The notes under the pieces: generated by a model
What the model saw: the letters and a program-made list of their open reading frames with translations, nothing else
Told to the model about the DNA's origin: nothing
Database searches by the model: none
NCBI RefSeq assembly: GCF_001678755.1
Contig: NZ_LZDS01000027.1
Location: forward strand, 62,001-126,000
Source of the DNA: Acinetobacter gandensis
GTDB lineage: Bacteria > Pseudomonadota > Gammaproteobacteria > Pseudomonadales > Moraxellaceae
Length of the DNA: 64,000 bases
Direction: 5' to 3'
Shown: piece after piece, positions 1-8,432 of the stretch
Layout of the letters: every line of letters begins with the position of its first letter
Position numbering within the stretch: the stretch's first letter is position 1
Program-made: the position numbers and the translations under genes

Positions 1-656
1 AGCCAAATTTTATAAAAAGTACTGATGTTTTCTGCAATCCAAATAATAAATGCCAATAACAATAAAACCGGTAACATCGGAAGTTGTATTTGATGATGTT
101 GTAATTGAAAACGTAACTTAGTCTTCCAAAAAATCACACCACTCCAAACAAAAAGGAGTAAACGAATATCTGGCACAAAAAATTTGGTCATAAAATTCAA
201 ATATGACAACACTGCCAAAGCCAACATATTGCTAAATCGTGGTAAGGCAATAAATGAAACCTGATATAAACGCAAAGAACGTGCGAAAAAACTTCCCACA
301 GCTGAATACATAAATCCAGCAAACAAAGGCACAGTTAAAATTTTAAACACTGCTGGCTGTGGATATTGCCATGAAGCAATTTGGGGATGGGTTAGAAAAA
401 TTTCCATGCCCATAGCCAGAATATGAAACAGCGCAATTACTTTTGCTTCAGCCCAAGATTCCAATTTGAGATAAAGCAAACACGCCTGAATAAGCAGCGC
501 ATAAAACAATAAATAATCGTAGCGGAAAAAGCCAAAATATTCTTGACTACCCATTGAGGCTGTCAACGCAAATGCTATGAGTAGTAATATCCCAAATAAG
601 GCAGCCGAAGCTGCCTTATATGAGAACTCAAAACATGATTTTAAAATGCTGATCAC
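1..656 (-). CDS. DUF817 family integral membrane protein (partial, 3' end outside window)
   Basis: An open frame runs from a GTG at 656 to the left edge without a stop (218 codons visible). AGGA lies 7 bases upstream of the GTG, which supports this start. The product is very hydrophobic with about seven predicted membrane segments. Motifs such as the FGFFRYDYLLFYALLIQ segment, the FFVPDIRLLL segment and the final IWIAENISTFYKIW resemble DUF817 proteins, whose function is not established. It lies downstream of hemE on the same strand and about 44 bases from it, so co-transcription is possible. The family call is from memory of the motifs. Confidence 0.7.
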   Translation of the reverse strand, partial: MISILKSCFEFSYKAASAALFGILLLIAFALTASMGSQEYFGFFRYDYLLFYALLIQACLLYLKLESWAEAKVIALFHILAMGMEIFLTHPQIASWQYPQPAVFKILTVPLFAGFMYSAVGSFFARSLRLYQVSFIALPRFSNMLALAVLSYLNFMTKFFVPDIRLLLFVWSGVIFWKTKLRFQLQHHQIQLPMLPVLLLLAFIIWIAENISTFYKIW

Positions 657-699
657 GGTTGAATCCTAAACCCTAATTCCTAAGCGTGTGGACTGTTAC

Positions 700-1770
700 T
701 TAAAGGTACTTCGCACTGTATTCGTGGACAGTATCAACGAACGCTTTCGGATTTGCAGGATCTACCCATTGGGTAATACCATGACCTAGGTTTGCAACAT
801 AACCAGTTTTTTCACCATTGGCATAAGCATCATCCAACATGGCACGTGTCGCTTTAGCAATCGCATCAGGTGAACCATAAAGCGTTGCAGGATCTAAATT
901 ACCTTGCAAGGCTGCACGACCATTCACTGTTTGACGTGCCACATGCAGTGGTGTTGTCCAATCGAGACCAAATGCATCTGCACCTGTTGCGACCATTGGC
1001 TCAAGCCATTGACCACCACCTTTGGTGAATAAAATCACAGGGACTTTACGACCATCTTTTTCACGTTGTAAACCTGCAACAATCTTTTGCATATAGTTCA
1101 GTGAAAATTCAATGTATTCACGGTGTGCTAATGCCCCACCCCAACTATCAAAAATTTGAACAGCTTGTGCACCAGCATCAATTTGCGCATTTAGATATTC
1201 AATGACTGCATCCGCTAATCGATCTAATAATGCATGTAAAACTTCAGGCTGTGCATACATCATTTGTTTGGTGAAACGGAAGTCTTTACTTGAACCACCT
1301 TCAACCATATAAGTTGCCAATGTCCAAGGACTACCCGAGAAACCAATCAGTGGAACTTGACCACCCAATGCAGAACGAATCGTAGATACTGCATTCATCA
1401 CATAGTCTAAATCAGACTTAGCATTGAATTTTGGTAAGTTAGCAACATCTTGCTCGGTGCGAACGGTTTTATGGAATTTAGGGCCTTCACCCGCTTCAAA
1501 ATATAATCCCAAACCAAGTGCATCAGGCACGGTTAAAATATCTGAAAACAAAATTGCTGCGTCTAAATCATAACGACGCAAAGGCTGTAAAGTCACTTCA
1601 CAAGCTAATTCTGTATTTTTACAAAGAGATAGGAAATCACCAGCTTGGCTACGTGTTTCGCGATACTCAGGTAAATAACGGCCTGCCTGACGCATCATCC
1701 ACACCGGAGTTGCATCTACCGGTTCACGTAATAAGGCACGCAAGAAACGATCATTCTTTAAGGTCGTCAT
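700..1770 (-). CDS. hemE: uroporphyrinogen decarboxylase HemE
   Basis: Cytoplasmic haem-biosynthesis enzyme that converts uroporphyrinogen III to coproporphyrinogen III by four decarboxylations. The 356-residue product has the usual family length. It shows the N-terminal signature [17 protein letters not shown] near residue 22, containing the substrate-binding arginines, and the catalytic-aspartate region [16 protein letters not shown] near residue 70. [13 protein letters not shown] follows near residue 145. The ATG at 1770 is preceded by GGGAAAG at suitable spacing. No haem partner genes adjoin it here. Confidence 0.98.
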   Translation of the reverse strand: MTTLKNDRFLRALLREPVDATPVWMMRQAGRYLPEYRETRSQAGDFLSLCKNTELACEVTLQPLRRYDLDAAILFSDILTVPDALGLGLYFEAGEGPKFHKTVRTEQDVANLPKFNAKSDLDYVMNAVSTIRSALGGQVPLIGFSGSPWTLATYMVEGGSSKDFRFTKQMMYAQPEVLHALLDRLADAVIEYLNAQIDAGAQAVQIFDSWGGALAHREYIEFSLNYMQKIVAGLQREKDGRKVPVILFTKGGGQWLEPMVATGADAFGLDWTTPLHVARQTVNGRAALQGNLDPATLYGSPDAIAKATRAMLDDAYANGEKTGYVANLGHGITQWVDPANPKAFVDTVHEYSAKYL

Positions 1771-1976
1771 TCACTTTCCCAACTATATTTGACATTGCAA
1801 TCATCATAACAAAAAGGTCGTAAATTTAATAACTTCTCATGCATTTAAAAACCGATCACCTTTAGTGCCAAAAATGATATTTACACAAAACAAATACTGC
1901 ATCTCCACTTTTTTTCTGTAATACTTAGCTAGATTTTTTATACACAGTAAATGAATAATTCTTAAGGTTGAATTAC

Positions 1977-3191
1977 ATGTTCGTTCGCACAATGCTCGCT
2001 TTGAGCCTAAGTTGCATATTTGCTGGTACAGCTATTGCCGCATCTACTGCTGAACAACCATTAACGCCAAAAAAAGTAAGCAATGTTGCCGTGCAGGATC
2101 CAATTGATCCACTCGCGACTGAAGCTTCTTCAGCTGCAAATCAAATCAGCGCTCAAGAACAAGAAGATTTGAATCAGGCTTCTCAAACGTTAGATAGCCT
2201 ACAACAATCTGAAGATGTGAAAGCTGATATCGGTGCTGCACCTGTAACATCTACGCCAGCTACAACAAGTACACCTGCTGCCAAAGCCGCTTGGGGTTTA
2301 AATGATCTCAACAATGCACAGTGGTATGACAATATTGGTAAAGGTCAATTCCCTGTTTATGCACGTGCACATGTCATGTTAAACAATGCACATGCTTCAC
2401 CGGGTGCAATTGACGGTACAAGTGGTAAAAACACATTAAAAGCAATTGCATCATTCCAACAAATGAATGCATTAAAACCAACGGGTACTTTAACTCAAGA
2501 AACTTGGGATGCATTAATTGCTAAACAAGGTTCTAAGCCTGCTTTCATCGAATACACGCTGACAGAGGCAGACTTAAAAGGCCCATATGCAGCTTCCATT
2601 CCTCACGATTATGCATTACAAGCAAAAATGAAAGGCTTGTACTACACACGTGTAACTGAAATGTTGGGTGAAAAATTCCATATGGATGAAGATTTCTTAA
2701 AGAAATTAAATCCAAAAGCAACATTTAAAAAAGCGGGTGAAAAAATTCTTGTAGCGAACATTCGTAACGAAGTTCCAGAAGATATTCACTTAATCGTTGC
2801 GCATAAAGGTGCGAAACAGCTTTATTTATTCAACAGCCGTAACCAAATGATCGGCTCATTCCCTGCAACGATTGGTAGTTCAGATACTCCATCGCCTACA
2901 GGGACATACAAAGTTACAGGTGTAGCACCAAACCCTTGGTACAGCTACTCACCTTCTAACTTTGTTCAAGGCAACAATAAAAAACCATTGTCTTTACCAC
3001 CAGGCCCTAACGGCCCAGTGGGTAATATTTGGATTGGCTTAAGCAAAAAATCATTCGGTATTCACGGTACACCTAACCCTTCTGCAATTTCTAAAACTGC
3101 GTCTCACGGTTGTATCCGTTTGACTAACTGGGACGCAAATGATTTAGGTAAAAAAGTAAAATCTGGCGTAACTGTTAAGTTCCTTGAATAA
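1977..3191 (+). CDS. periplasmic L,D-transpeptidase (YkuD domain) with peptidoglycan-binding domain
   Basis: Exported enzyme that would cross-link peptidoglycan stems or attach proteins or D-amino acids to them. From the ATG at 1977 (404 aa), with AAGG nine bases upstream, there is a signal peptide ending near AIAA. A Thr/Ala-rich linker follows, then a peptidoglycan-binding fold around residues 125–175, then a YkuD catalytic domain in the last 140 residues. The active-site motif SHGCIRLTN, with the nucleophilic Cys, and the earlier IHGTPNP are both intact. An upstream in-frame TTG at 1968 is less likely because it has no spacing for a ribosome site. A strong terminator follows. Acinetobacter has several L,D-transpeptidases; which paralogue this is cannot be told. 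Confidence 0.9.
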   Translation: MFVRTMLALSLSCIFAGTAIAASTAEQPLTPKKVSNVAVQDPIDPLATEASSAANQISAQEQEDLNQASQTLDSLQQSEDVKADIGAAPVTSTPATTSTPAAKAAWGLNDLNNAQWYDNIGKGQFPVYARAHVMLNNAHASPGAIDGTSGKNTLKAIASFQQMNALKPTGTLTQETWDALIAKQGSKPAFIEYTLTEADLKGPYAASIPHDYALQAKMKGLYYTRVTEMLGEKFHMDEDFLKKLNPKATFKKAGEKILVANIRNEVPEDIHLIVAHKGAKQLYLFNSRNQMIGSFPATIGSSDTPSPTGTYKVTGVAPNPWYSYSPSNFVQGNNKKPLSLPPGPNGPVGNIWIGLSKKSFGIHGTPNPSAISKTASHGCIRLTNWDANDLGKKVKSGVTVKFLE

Positions 3192-3204
3192 TTAAGTTTG
3201 TTCA

Positions 3205-3232
3205 AAAAAGCCTGCTTCATGCAGGCTTTTTT
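3205..3232 (+). terminator. Rho-independent terminator after the L,D-transpeptidase
   Basis: The inverted repeat AAAAGCCTGC / GCAGGCTTTT has a short TTCAT loop and a terminal T-run. It starts 13 bases after the transpeptidase stop codon. Confidence 0.9.
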
Positions 3233-3366
3233 ATATCTACAATCTGGCATATTCACCCTTTATCGTTGCAAATATAGGATGAATTGTCGCTAAAAAGCTA
3301 TATATCTACTTTGGGCTAAATCCTAAAATGTGTTCATGTTAAATAATTAAGATAAGGATAAATGCC

Positions 3367-4062
3367 ATGAATGCTTTTTTACATCCAAGCGAAAATCGCG
3401 GCCACGTAAAAATGGGTTGGCTTGAATCTAAACACAGCTTCTCATTCGGTAACTGGTATGACCCTAAATATATGGGCATCAGTGCTCTTCGTGTAATCAA
3501 TGATGATTTAATTGCTGCGCATGAAGGTTTTGGTCAACATCCGCACGACAATATGGAAATCTTAACCTGCGTGCTAAAAGGTACAATTACCCATAAAGAC
3601 AGTATGGGTAATCATGGTGGGATTTCTGCTGGTGAATGGCAGCTGATGAGCGCGGGAACTGGTGTTCGTCACAGTGAAATGAACCAAGGTGATGAAGATG
3701 TTCATTTATTGCAAATTTGGATCATTCCAAACGAACGTGATGCAGAGCCGACATATCAGCAAATTAAATGCGATCCACGTGATCAACCAGATCAATGGCA
3801 TTTAATTGTTGGACCGAATGACAATGCACCGATGCATATTCGCCAACAAGCTGAAGTGAAAACAGCAGTCATTTCTAAAGGTCAATCTTTAGACATTGAA
3901 GCAACACAACACATTAACTATGTGCATGTCATTTCAGGCTCAGTGAAAATTGCTCAACATACCGTTGAAGCTGGTGGCGCAATCGCCTTTCTAGAAGCTA
4001 GCAAAATTGAAGCTTTAGATGATGCGCAAGTGATTTGGTTTGACTTACCTGAAGTCAAATAA
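3367..4062 (+). CDS. pirin family protein (bicupin)
   Basis: Pirins are cupin-fold metal proteins; some bacterial members (E. coli YhhW) act as quercetin 2,3-dioxygenases, but the physiological role is usually unknown. The 231-residue product has the N-terminal SFSFGNWYDPKYMGISALRVINDD and GFGQHPHDNMEI, with the metal-binding His pair. TGVRHSEMNQ follows, with another His and the usual Glu nearby. AAGGA lies upstream of the ATG. It is a single-gene unit with its own terminator. Function is inferred from family only. Confidence 0.9.
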   Translation: MNAFLHPSENRGHVKMGWLESKHSFSFGNWYDPKYMGISALRVINDDLIAAHEGFGQHPHDNMEILTCVLKGTITHKDSMGNHGGISAGEWQLMSAGTGVRHSEMNQGDEDVHLLQIWIIPNERDAEPTYQQIKCDPRDQPDQWHLIVGPNDNAPMHIRQQAEVKTAVISKGQSLDIEATQHINYVHVISGSVKIAQHTVEAGGAIAFLEASKIEALDDAQVIWFDLPEVK

Positions 4063-4075
4063 GTGTTATTTCAAT

Positions 4076-4105
4076 AAAAAAGCCCTCAATATTGAGGGCT
4101 TTTTT
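4076..4105. terminator. bidirectional hairpin terminator after pirin gene
   Basis: AAAAAAGCCCTCAAT / ATTGAGGGCTTTTTT forms a near-perfect stem with A- and T-runs on either side. It can serve the pirin gene (+) and the small lipoprotein gene approaching from the right (-). Confidence 0.88.
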
Positions 4106-4161
4106 ATATCTTCGTATATATACACATCAAACAGATTATTTTAAGCCGTTAAATGTTGAAA

Positions 4162-4287
4162 TTACCCCATAGTACGTAAGTGCTGTGCATTTTCAATTTG
4201 ACGCTGTTTTTCATAATGTACAGGATCAAAAGTTGCACATGCACTTAATAAACCAACAGTCATTACAGCCACAACTAATTTCATCAT
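4162..4287 (-). CDS. small lipoprotein, 41 aa, hypothetical
   Basis: A short open frame begins MMKLVVAVMTVGLLSAC: a positively charged start, a hydrophobic stretch and a lipobox LSAC with the acylated Cys near residue 17. A polar tail of about 24 residues ends in LRTMG. GAGGA sits 8 bases before the ATG at 4287. The pattern (SD, lipobox, small polar tail, hairpin downstream) supports a real entericidin-sized lipoprotein, but no family can be assigned. Confidence 0.68.
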   Translation of the reverse strand: MMKLVVAVMTVGLLSACATFDPVHYEKQRQIENAQHLRTMG

Positions 4288-4630
4288 GATCACATTCCTC
4301 ATTTCGGGAGATTGCAGCGAATTTGCTGCTCTAAAAGCTCTTTATGTTGAAGAAATATACAGATCAGAATTAAATCGGTAAAACTGTTAATTTTAATTTT
4401 TACAATCTATTTTTTAGATTAATTATTTTATTGATGCTTTTACTTTTGACGGATTAAAAAGCAATAATTTAAGAATAGTTGTTGGAGACGATACGTCATC
4501 TAAGTAGATAAAAAAAGATCATTTTTTTTCAGTCTAATTCTAAAATAAAGATTATGAATCAAACAATTATTAAAGATAATTGAGCGAAGCAATTAATGGA
4601 TAGTGTAGCTTAAAAAATAATTTCAGACAT
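4288..4630. other. non-coding chromosomal DNA left of the element
   Basis: A+T-rich DNA between the small lipoprotein gene and the terminator at the element boundary. No open frame with a ribosome-binding site, no RNA gene and no repeat family was recognised. It probably holds the promoter of the small lipoprotein gene. Confidence 0.5.
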
Positions 4631-4660
4631 AAAAAAAGCCCTGACATTGTCAGGGCTTTT
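4631..4660 (-). terminator. displaced tRNA-Ser terminator at the left element boundary
   Basis: AAAAGCCCTGAC / GTCAGGGCTTTT with a 3-base loop. Read on the minus strand it ends in a seven-base T-run. It lies 4 bases beyond the left att core, so in the uninterrupted chromosome it would stand directly after the 3' end of tRNA-Ser. Confidence 0.75.
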
Positions 4661-4664
4661 CAAA

Positions 4665-4680
4665 TTTGGCGGAAGCGGTG
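4665..4680. other. attL core: 16-bp copy of tRNA-Ser 3' end
   Basis: TTTGGCGGAAGCGGTG matches 20107–20122 exactly. It contains the CCA, discriminator, acceptor-stem and part of the T-stem of the tRNA (minus strand). The flanking bases differ, which fixes the core limits. Confidence 0.88.
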
Positions 4681-4741
4681 TCCGTCAAACTAAACCACTA
4701 TCTATATGTTTTATATTATATATCCTAAATTATAGTTTTTT

Positions 4742-4762
4742 CTTACTACAATCCTTACTACA
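4742..4762 (+). repeat. integrase arm-type site pair, left end
   Basis: CTTACTACA occurs at 4742–4750 and 4754–4762, a 12-base period. The same motif with the same 12-base period occurs near the right end (19975 and 19987), which fits arm-binding sites for the P4-type integrase. Confidence 0.65.
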
Positions 4763-5214
4763 TAATTTTTGTTACATTTATCCTGAATTTTAGGACATAA
4801 CTTCTACCGTTTATCGGCTTATTAATCGTGTTTAAGAGCAAAGATAAAATAAATATGTATTATAAGATATTGAATTATTTAAAAATTAAACATAAAGAAT
4901 GACTTTTTCTCCGACTCTTCTCACCTGACCTGACGTAAAAGCCTGTTGACTCATTTTTTAACCACTGATAGCTTATTTATTACACAGCAAAATCTGTGTT
5001 CAGGCGTGGAAACCTGATACGATCTAGGTGCATGAAATGTCGCACTTGCGGCTATTTTTTTGCTTACTGTTTTATGCAGTCTTTATGGCAGCATGACAGG
5101 GCAACTTCGTGTTGGCTGATCCTAGATTCAGTATTTCCACCCCTGTCTGTTGCCACCTCATCTATGTGGAAATTAGTTGTGGTGGTGTATATCCCGATCT
5201 AGGAGTGCATCATT
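4763..5214. other. non-coding left-end region of the element
   Basis: About 450 bases without a convincing gene. CGATCTAGG occurs at 5020–5028 and again at 5195–5203, the second copy overlapping the ribosome-binding site of the 5215 gene. A GTG-initiated frame of 68 codons at 4996 lacks a ribosome site and looks fortuitous. The region may hold the promoter or leader of the 5215 gene. Confidence 0.45.
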
Positions 5215-5466
5215 ATGCAAAATCAAATTTCAGCAAAGCTCATCGTCAAACAGCTTATCCAAAATGTTGCTAAAAAAATCCCTACCGAGGATCTGCAACG
5301 TCTTACAGATCTTTATATTCTCATTGATCGCTTAGAAGATCGTATTCAACAGAATGATGGTCGTTCTTCCCACGCAACTGGACATACACATCTAGCTGCT
5401 CAGTATCCTGAAATGTGGTCGAAACGTACAAAACTACGCCCTAAACAGACGACTTTCAAAAATTAA
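5215..5466 (+). CDS. hypothetical protein, 83 aa (element-borne)
   Basis: The short product begins MQNQISAKLIVKQLIQNVAK. It has a predicted helical N-terminal half (to about residue 45) and a polar, His- and Lys-rich tail. AGGAG lies 10 bases upstream of the ATG. It faces the mob genes convergently across a 13-bp-stem hairpin. Its position at the left edge of the mobile element suggests an accessory or control role, but no family is recognised. Confidence 0.6.
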   Translation: MQNQISAKLIVKQLIQNVAKKIPTEDLQRLTDLYILIDRLEDRIQQNDGRSSHATGHTHLAAQYPEMWSKRTKLRPKQTTFKN

Positions 5467-5481
5467 TGTATTAATAGGTAA

Positions 5482-5512
5482 GGAATGTTTTGACCTAGCG
5501 TCAAAACATTCC
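5482..5512. terminator. convergent hairpin terminator between the 5215 gene and mobA
   Basis: A perfect 13-bp stem GGAATGTTTTGAC / GTCAAAACATTCC with a 5-base loop lies between two convergent genes. It is followed by CCTCTTTTA. Confidence 0.75.
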
Positions 5513-5517
5513 CTCTT

Positions 5518-7926
5518 TTAGAATTCTAAATCTCGTAAGTTATTTTTCTTGGGTTCTGGTGTTTTAGGCACGATTTGCACGTCTTGTTTACGCTCATTTT
5601 CTTCAGCAGATCTCTTGCGACCATAAGGTTCTAAGTAAGACCGAAGTTCATTCACACAGTCTTTGATATCAAGCCTTGAAGCATCATTCGCATTGATCAA
5701 AGGTGAATTTTCTTCTTTCAAGTGTGGTCGAGGATGATTGAGATCAATCATCTGCATATAATGATCCATTGTGTTTAAAAAACCCAAGATATTTGGATCA
5801 TCTGTTTTAAATAGATGGATATTTTGAATGAGTTTTTCCGTACATAACCTAAACTCTCGAGTGAATTTTAGTTTTTCCTCTGTTGGATATCGATTCCCCT
5901 TTTTGTTTTCATCCATTAAGAAACGGATATGATCTGTGATTTGATTATCCACCCTTTCAGCATAGACCCTCATCATAGTGAAGTCCTGATCAGGATGCTG
6001 TTGCACGATGTTATTTATAAAGTGGCTTAAATTATCTTTCGGAAAAATACGTTGTATCGACCAATTTAACGCTGTTGATATAAATTGATGAGCTTGCTTA
6101 AATCGTTGCTCATATTCATGACTTCGTTCAGCACACTGTCTAACTCTTTTTCGATGCTTTTCTCGGGATATTGCAAACTTGCCCAATTGATCGAATGTAG
6201 TGTCTCTAAACAGCTCGAGTAACTGCTGAGTCTTGCCTCGATATAACTCTGACACTGCATTTGAAACTGTTCTGATTGGAGATAGATAACCAGAGACTCT
6301 TTGAATAACGGAACCAAGATATTGGATAAGTTTGTTTGATCTGGCACGTCGATGTTGCTGGATAAATAATTCTGATACTGTTGGATCTGCTGATCCTTGT
6401 GCTGTAACTCGCTGTTCAATTGTTCGATCAATTGTTGCAATTTGTCTTGGTAGGTTTGCTGCAATTCGATTGTATTGGTTACGTCTTTGATCTCGTCCTT
6501 CATCACTTGCAAGTAACTGCTCAAAGCTTGATTTTCTTGTTGTAACAACTGAAATTGCTGTTGAGTTAGGTGTTGTAACTCGGTATGGAACTCGGGCATT
6601 TAGATACCTCTTATATTGGTGTAGATTAAAATGAGACTGTTGCTGAAGGTCAGTATCAGCAATAGCACTAAAATAAAGATAGGTGTTTTGGCGATGCCCT
6701 GCTGAATCTCTTCTATAGTATTCAGATCGGGTTTCATCCTGAGTTGTTGGCTGATCTCTTTGAATCGTGTGTCGCTCGACATCGAGGAATTCAAAACCAA
6801 TTTTTTGATTTTCTCTATCGCCTCTAAGATCTCCAAATGTGATTGTTGATGACTTTGCATCTGTAAGAGAATTTCGTTCATCTGATTGTTTTGCTGTTCG
6901 GTCTCCCCCTCGAGATTGGTCTTGTATCGTTGTAGCTTCTTCAATTGTTGGCTCAACTGGGCATGTGCTTCGTTGATCATGACTAATTGATGCTGATACT
7001 GGCTCAGGGTCTCGATATGTTCGTTCATTGTACTGCTGGCGTTTTGCTCGTACTTCTTGAATACGTTGCTCAGCTTCTCGCAATGCTCGATTCCGTTCTG
7101 CAAGCTTTCTTGAATCTTCAATTGATGTTGATCCAAGAGCTTCTGTTCTTCTTTGATTTTCAAGGTAATCTGAGAGGTAAAACTGTTCGTCATAATATGC
7201 AGCCTTTAATCTGTCTGTACCTGCCTCGGTACGAAGTGAAATATAGTTTTGTCCTATTCGAGTAATCGTGCCGATTTCTGACAGTGCTTGTAGAACGGTA
7301 GGACGGTCATACACCATGCCTTGCAACATACGGTGTTCAACAAATTGATTAATCAGTTCAATCCGTGTTGCCTTGGGCTGTTCAATCAGATTGGCTCTTA
7401 ATGCAGCCGCATTCTGCTTCAATGCATGGTCTTGGAGTTGTAAGCTTCTCGCCCTTGCAGGATCATCAGGTCTTGCCCATTCATATTTATGATTGAAGTA
7501 ATCTCGGAGTGGATCGAAGTAATGCCGATGTCCAGGCGGTGCAATATTGAGAGATTTCTCAGTGGTGAGCTCAAGACGCGGAATCAAGACATGAATATGC
7601 CTCGATCGATTCTCCTCTTCATGCATCACAGCCGTCATGTGATACTGATGGGGCTTTAAACCAGCAAAGGCATGTTGTTCAAAAGCATCGAGTACTTCGT
7701 TAATTTCATCAAGACCCACTTCATCTTCTGCTGCCCATGCAATCACCACTGAGGTATAGCGATACTTATGCGGTGAGCTTTGTGCAATGGAGGCAAAGGT
7801 CATCGGATCACCACGAAGTACTTCTACACCTGTACGTGGTAAATTCAAATGATCCTTATCATCCATCACATAGGCAGCAGCACGAAATGGATCACCTTTG
7901 CCATGGGGTAGAAACTTAATAATCAT
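5518..7926 (-). CDS. mobA: MobA relaxase (ColE1/MbeA-like, MOBP-type)
   Basis: Relaxase expected to nick oriT, bind the 5' end covalently and pilot the strand through a helper's conjugation machinery. The 802-residue product opens with MIIKFLPHGKGDPFRAAAYVMDD. The first 150 residues carry the relaxase core, including HEEENRSRHIHVLIPRLEL near residue 100 with the His pair. The central third is Arg/Gln/Ser/Thr-rich, as expected where mobB and mobD are overprinted in another frame. The start codon overlaps the mobC stop as ATGA. The C-terminal 200 residues are helical and of unknown function. Confidence 0.88.
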   Translation of the reverse strand: MIIKFLPHGKGDPFRAAAYVMDDKDHLNLPRTGVEVLRGDPMTFASIAQSSPHKYRYTSVVIAWAAEDEVGLDEINEVLDAFEQHAFAGLKPHQYHMTAVMHEEENRSRHIHVLIPRLELTTEKSLNIAPPGHRHYFDPLRDYFNHKYEWARPDDPARARSLQLQDHALKQNAAALRANLIEQPKATRIELINQFVEHRMLQGMVYDRPTVLQALSEIGTITRIGQNYISLRTEAGTDRLKAAYYDEQFYLSDYLENQRRTEALGSTSIEDSRKLAERNRALREAEQRIQEVRAKRQQYNERTYRDPEPVSASISHDQRSTCPVEPTIEEATTIQDQSRGGDRTAKQSDERNSLTDAKSSTITFGDLRGDRENQKIGFEFLDVERHTIQRDQPTTQDETRSEYYRRDSAGHRQNTYLYFSAIADTDLQQQSHFNLHQYKRYLNARVPYRVTTPNSTAISVVTTRKSSFEQLLASDEGRDQRRNQYNRIAANLPRQIATIDRTIEQRVTAQGSADPTVSELFIQQHRRARSNKLIQYLGSVIQRVSGYLSPIRTVSNAVSELYRGKTQQLLELFRDTTFDQLGKFAISREKHRKRVRQCAERSHEYEQRFKQAHQFISTALNWSIQRIFPKDNLSHFINNIVQQHPDQDFTMMRVYAERVDNQITDHIRFLMDENKKGNRYPTEEKLKFTREFRLCTEKLIQNIHLFKTDDPNILGFLNTMDHYMQMIDLNHPRPHLKEENSPLINANDASRLDIKDCVNELRSYLEPYGRKRSAEENERKQDVQIVPKTPEPKKNNLRDLEF
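6066..6599 (-). CDS. mobD: MobD-like coiled-coil protein nested inside mobA
   Basis: The 177-residue frame is entirely inside mobA on the same strand but in another frame. It starts MPEFHTELQHLTQQQFQLLQ and is Gln/Leu-rich with long heptad-like helix to about residue 80, then a second helical part. The ATG directly follows the mobB stop (TAAATG), with GAGG 7 bases upstream. In ColE1-family plasmids mbeB and mbeD lie nested in mbeA in exactly this order, which is the main reason for the call. MbeD is known from ColE1 as an entry-exclusion-linked mobilization factor; its role here is inferred. Confidence 0.75.
   Translation of the reverse strand: MPEFHTELQHLTQQQFQLLQQENQALSSYLQVMKDEIKDVTNTIELQQTYQDKLQQLIEQLNSELQHKDQQIQQYQNYLSSNIDVPDQTNLSNILVPLFKESLVIYLQSEQFQMQCQSYIEARLSSYSSCLETLHSINWASLQYPEKSIEKELDSVLNEVMNMSNDLSKLINLYQQR
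6600..7193 (-). CDS. mobB: MobB-like membrane-anchored coiled-coil protein nested inside mobA
   Basis: The 197-residue frame lies wholly inside mobA in an alternative frame. Residues 10–115 are a long Gln/Leu/Glu helix typical of a coiled coil. The C-terminus has one strongly hydrophobic segment (IFILVLLLILTFSNSLILIY) suited to membrane anchoring. AAAGG precedes the ATG at 7193. ColE1 MbeB/MobB stabilises the relaxosome and promotes its contact with the membrane-bound transfer apparatus, which matches the coiled coil plus anchor layout. Confidence 0.78.
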   Translation of the reverse strand: MTNSFTSQITLKIKEEQKLLDQHQLKIQESLQNGIEHCEKLSNVFKKYEQNASSTMNEHIETLSQYQHQLVMINEAHAQLSQQLKKLQRYKTNLEGETEQQNNQMNEILLQMQSHQQSHLEILEAIEKIKKLVLNSSMSSDTRFKEISQQLRMKPDLNTIEEIQQGIAKTPIFILVLLLILTFSNSLILIYTNIRGI

Positions 7927-8432
7927 GCCTCTTCCCTTTGGGTTGTCACATAACGTAAAGCCTGTTCTTTACGACGTTCAACCTGATATTCAGAACGTGT
8001 GAGGATGGGTAAAGGATCGAGATGCTGACGGAGTTGCTGTTGAATATTTTCTAAGACAGCCAAGCATTGGATATATGAAAAATCCATCTTCTGTTTTTGT
8101 TGGCTGAGACAAAGGATATTCAGGGATTTAGCGATTTGATTAATATTATTCCCGATCCGACCTAGCTCTCTCAGAAATGCTGGATCAAGTTTGCAATAGG
8201 ATGGGGCTACACGACTGACTTTTGTAGCTACATTCTTTGCACGGACAACGCTGTTTTGAGATTCAATTTCACGTGGGACATAGGGCTGACTCATTGCATA
8301 TTCATGTGCAATGAGCATATGGACTAGGTCAGTAAAATTGATGCCTTTCCACTCGAGCAACTGTTCAAGCTGCTCCGCCTGTAGATCTAAAAATCTCAGT
8401 CTTTTGACAATATTTCGATTGCCTTGTTTCAT
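7923..8432 (-). CDS. mobC: MobC relaxosome accessory protein (MbeC-like)
   Basis: Small DNA-binding accessory protein that helps open oriT for the relaxase. The 169-residue product has a basic N-terminus (KQGNRNIVKRLRFLDLQAEQ) resembling a ribbon-helix-helix region. It also has the family hallmark LGRIGNNINQIAKSLN near residue 100. AGG lies 7 bases before the ATG. Its stop overlaps the mobA start by four bases, so the two are translationally coupled. The oriT is expected in the non-coding DNA just upstream (right). Confidence 0.88.
   Translation of the reverse strand: MKQGNRNIVKRLRFLDLQAEQLEQLLEWKGINFTDLVHMLIAHEYAMSQPYVPREIESQNSVVRAKNVATKVSRVAPSYCKLDPAFLRELGRIGNNINQIAKSLNILCLSQQKQKMDFSYIQCLAVLENIQQQLRQHLDPLPILTRSEYQVERRKEQALRYVTTQREEA

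Noticed and set aside
4996..5202. GTG-initiated 68-codon frame left of the 5215 gene
   Set aside because: No ribosome site, Cys/Trp-rich unlikely composition, and it ends inside the leader of the real gene.
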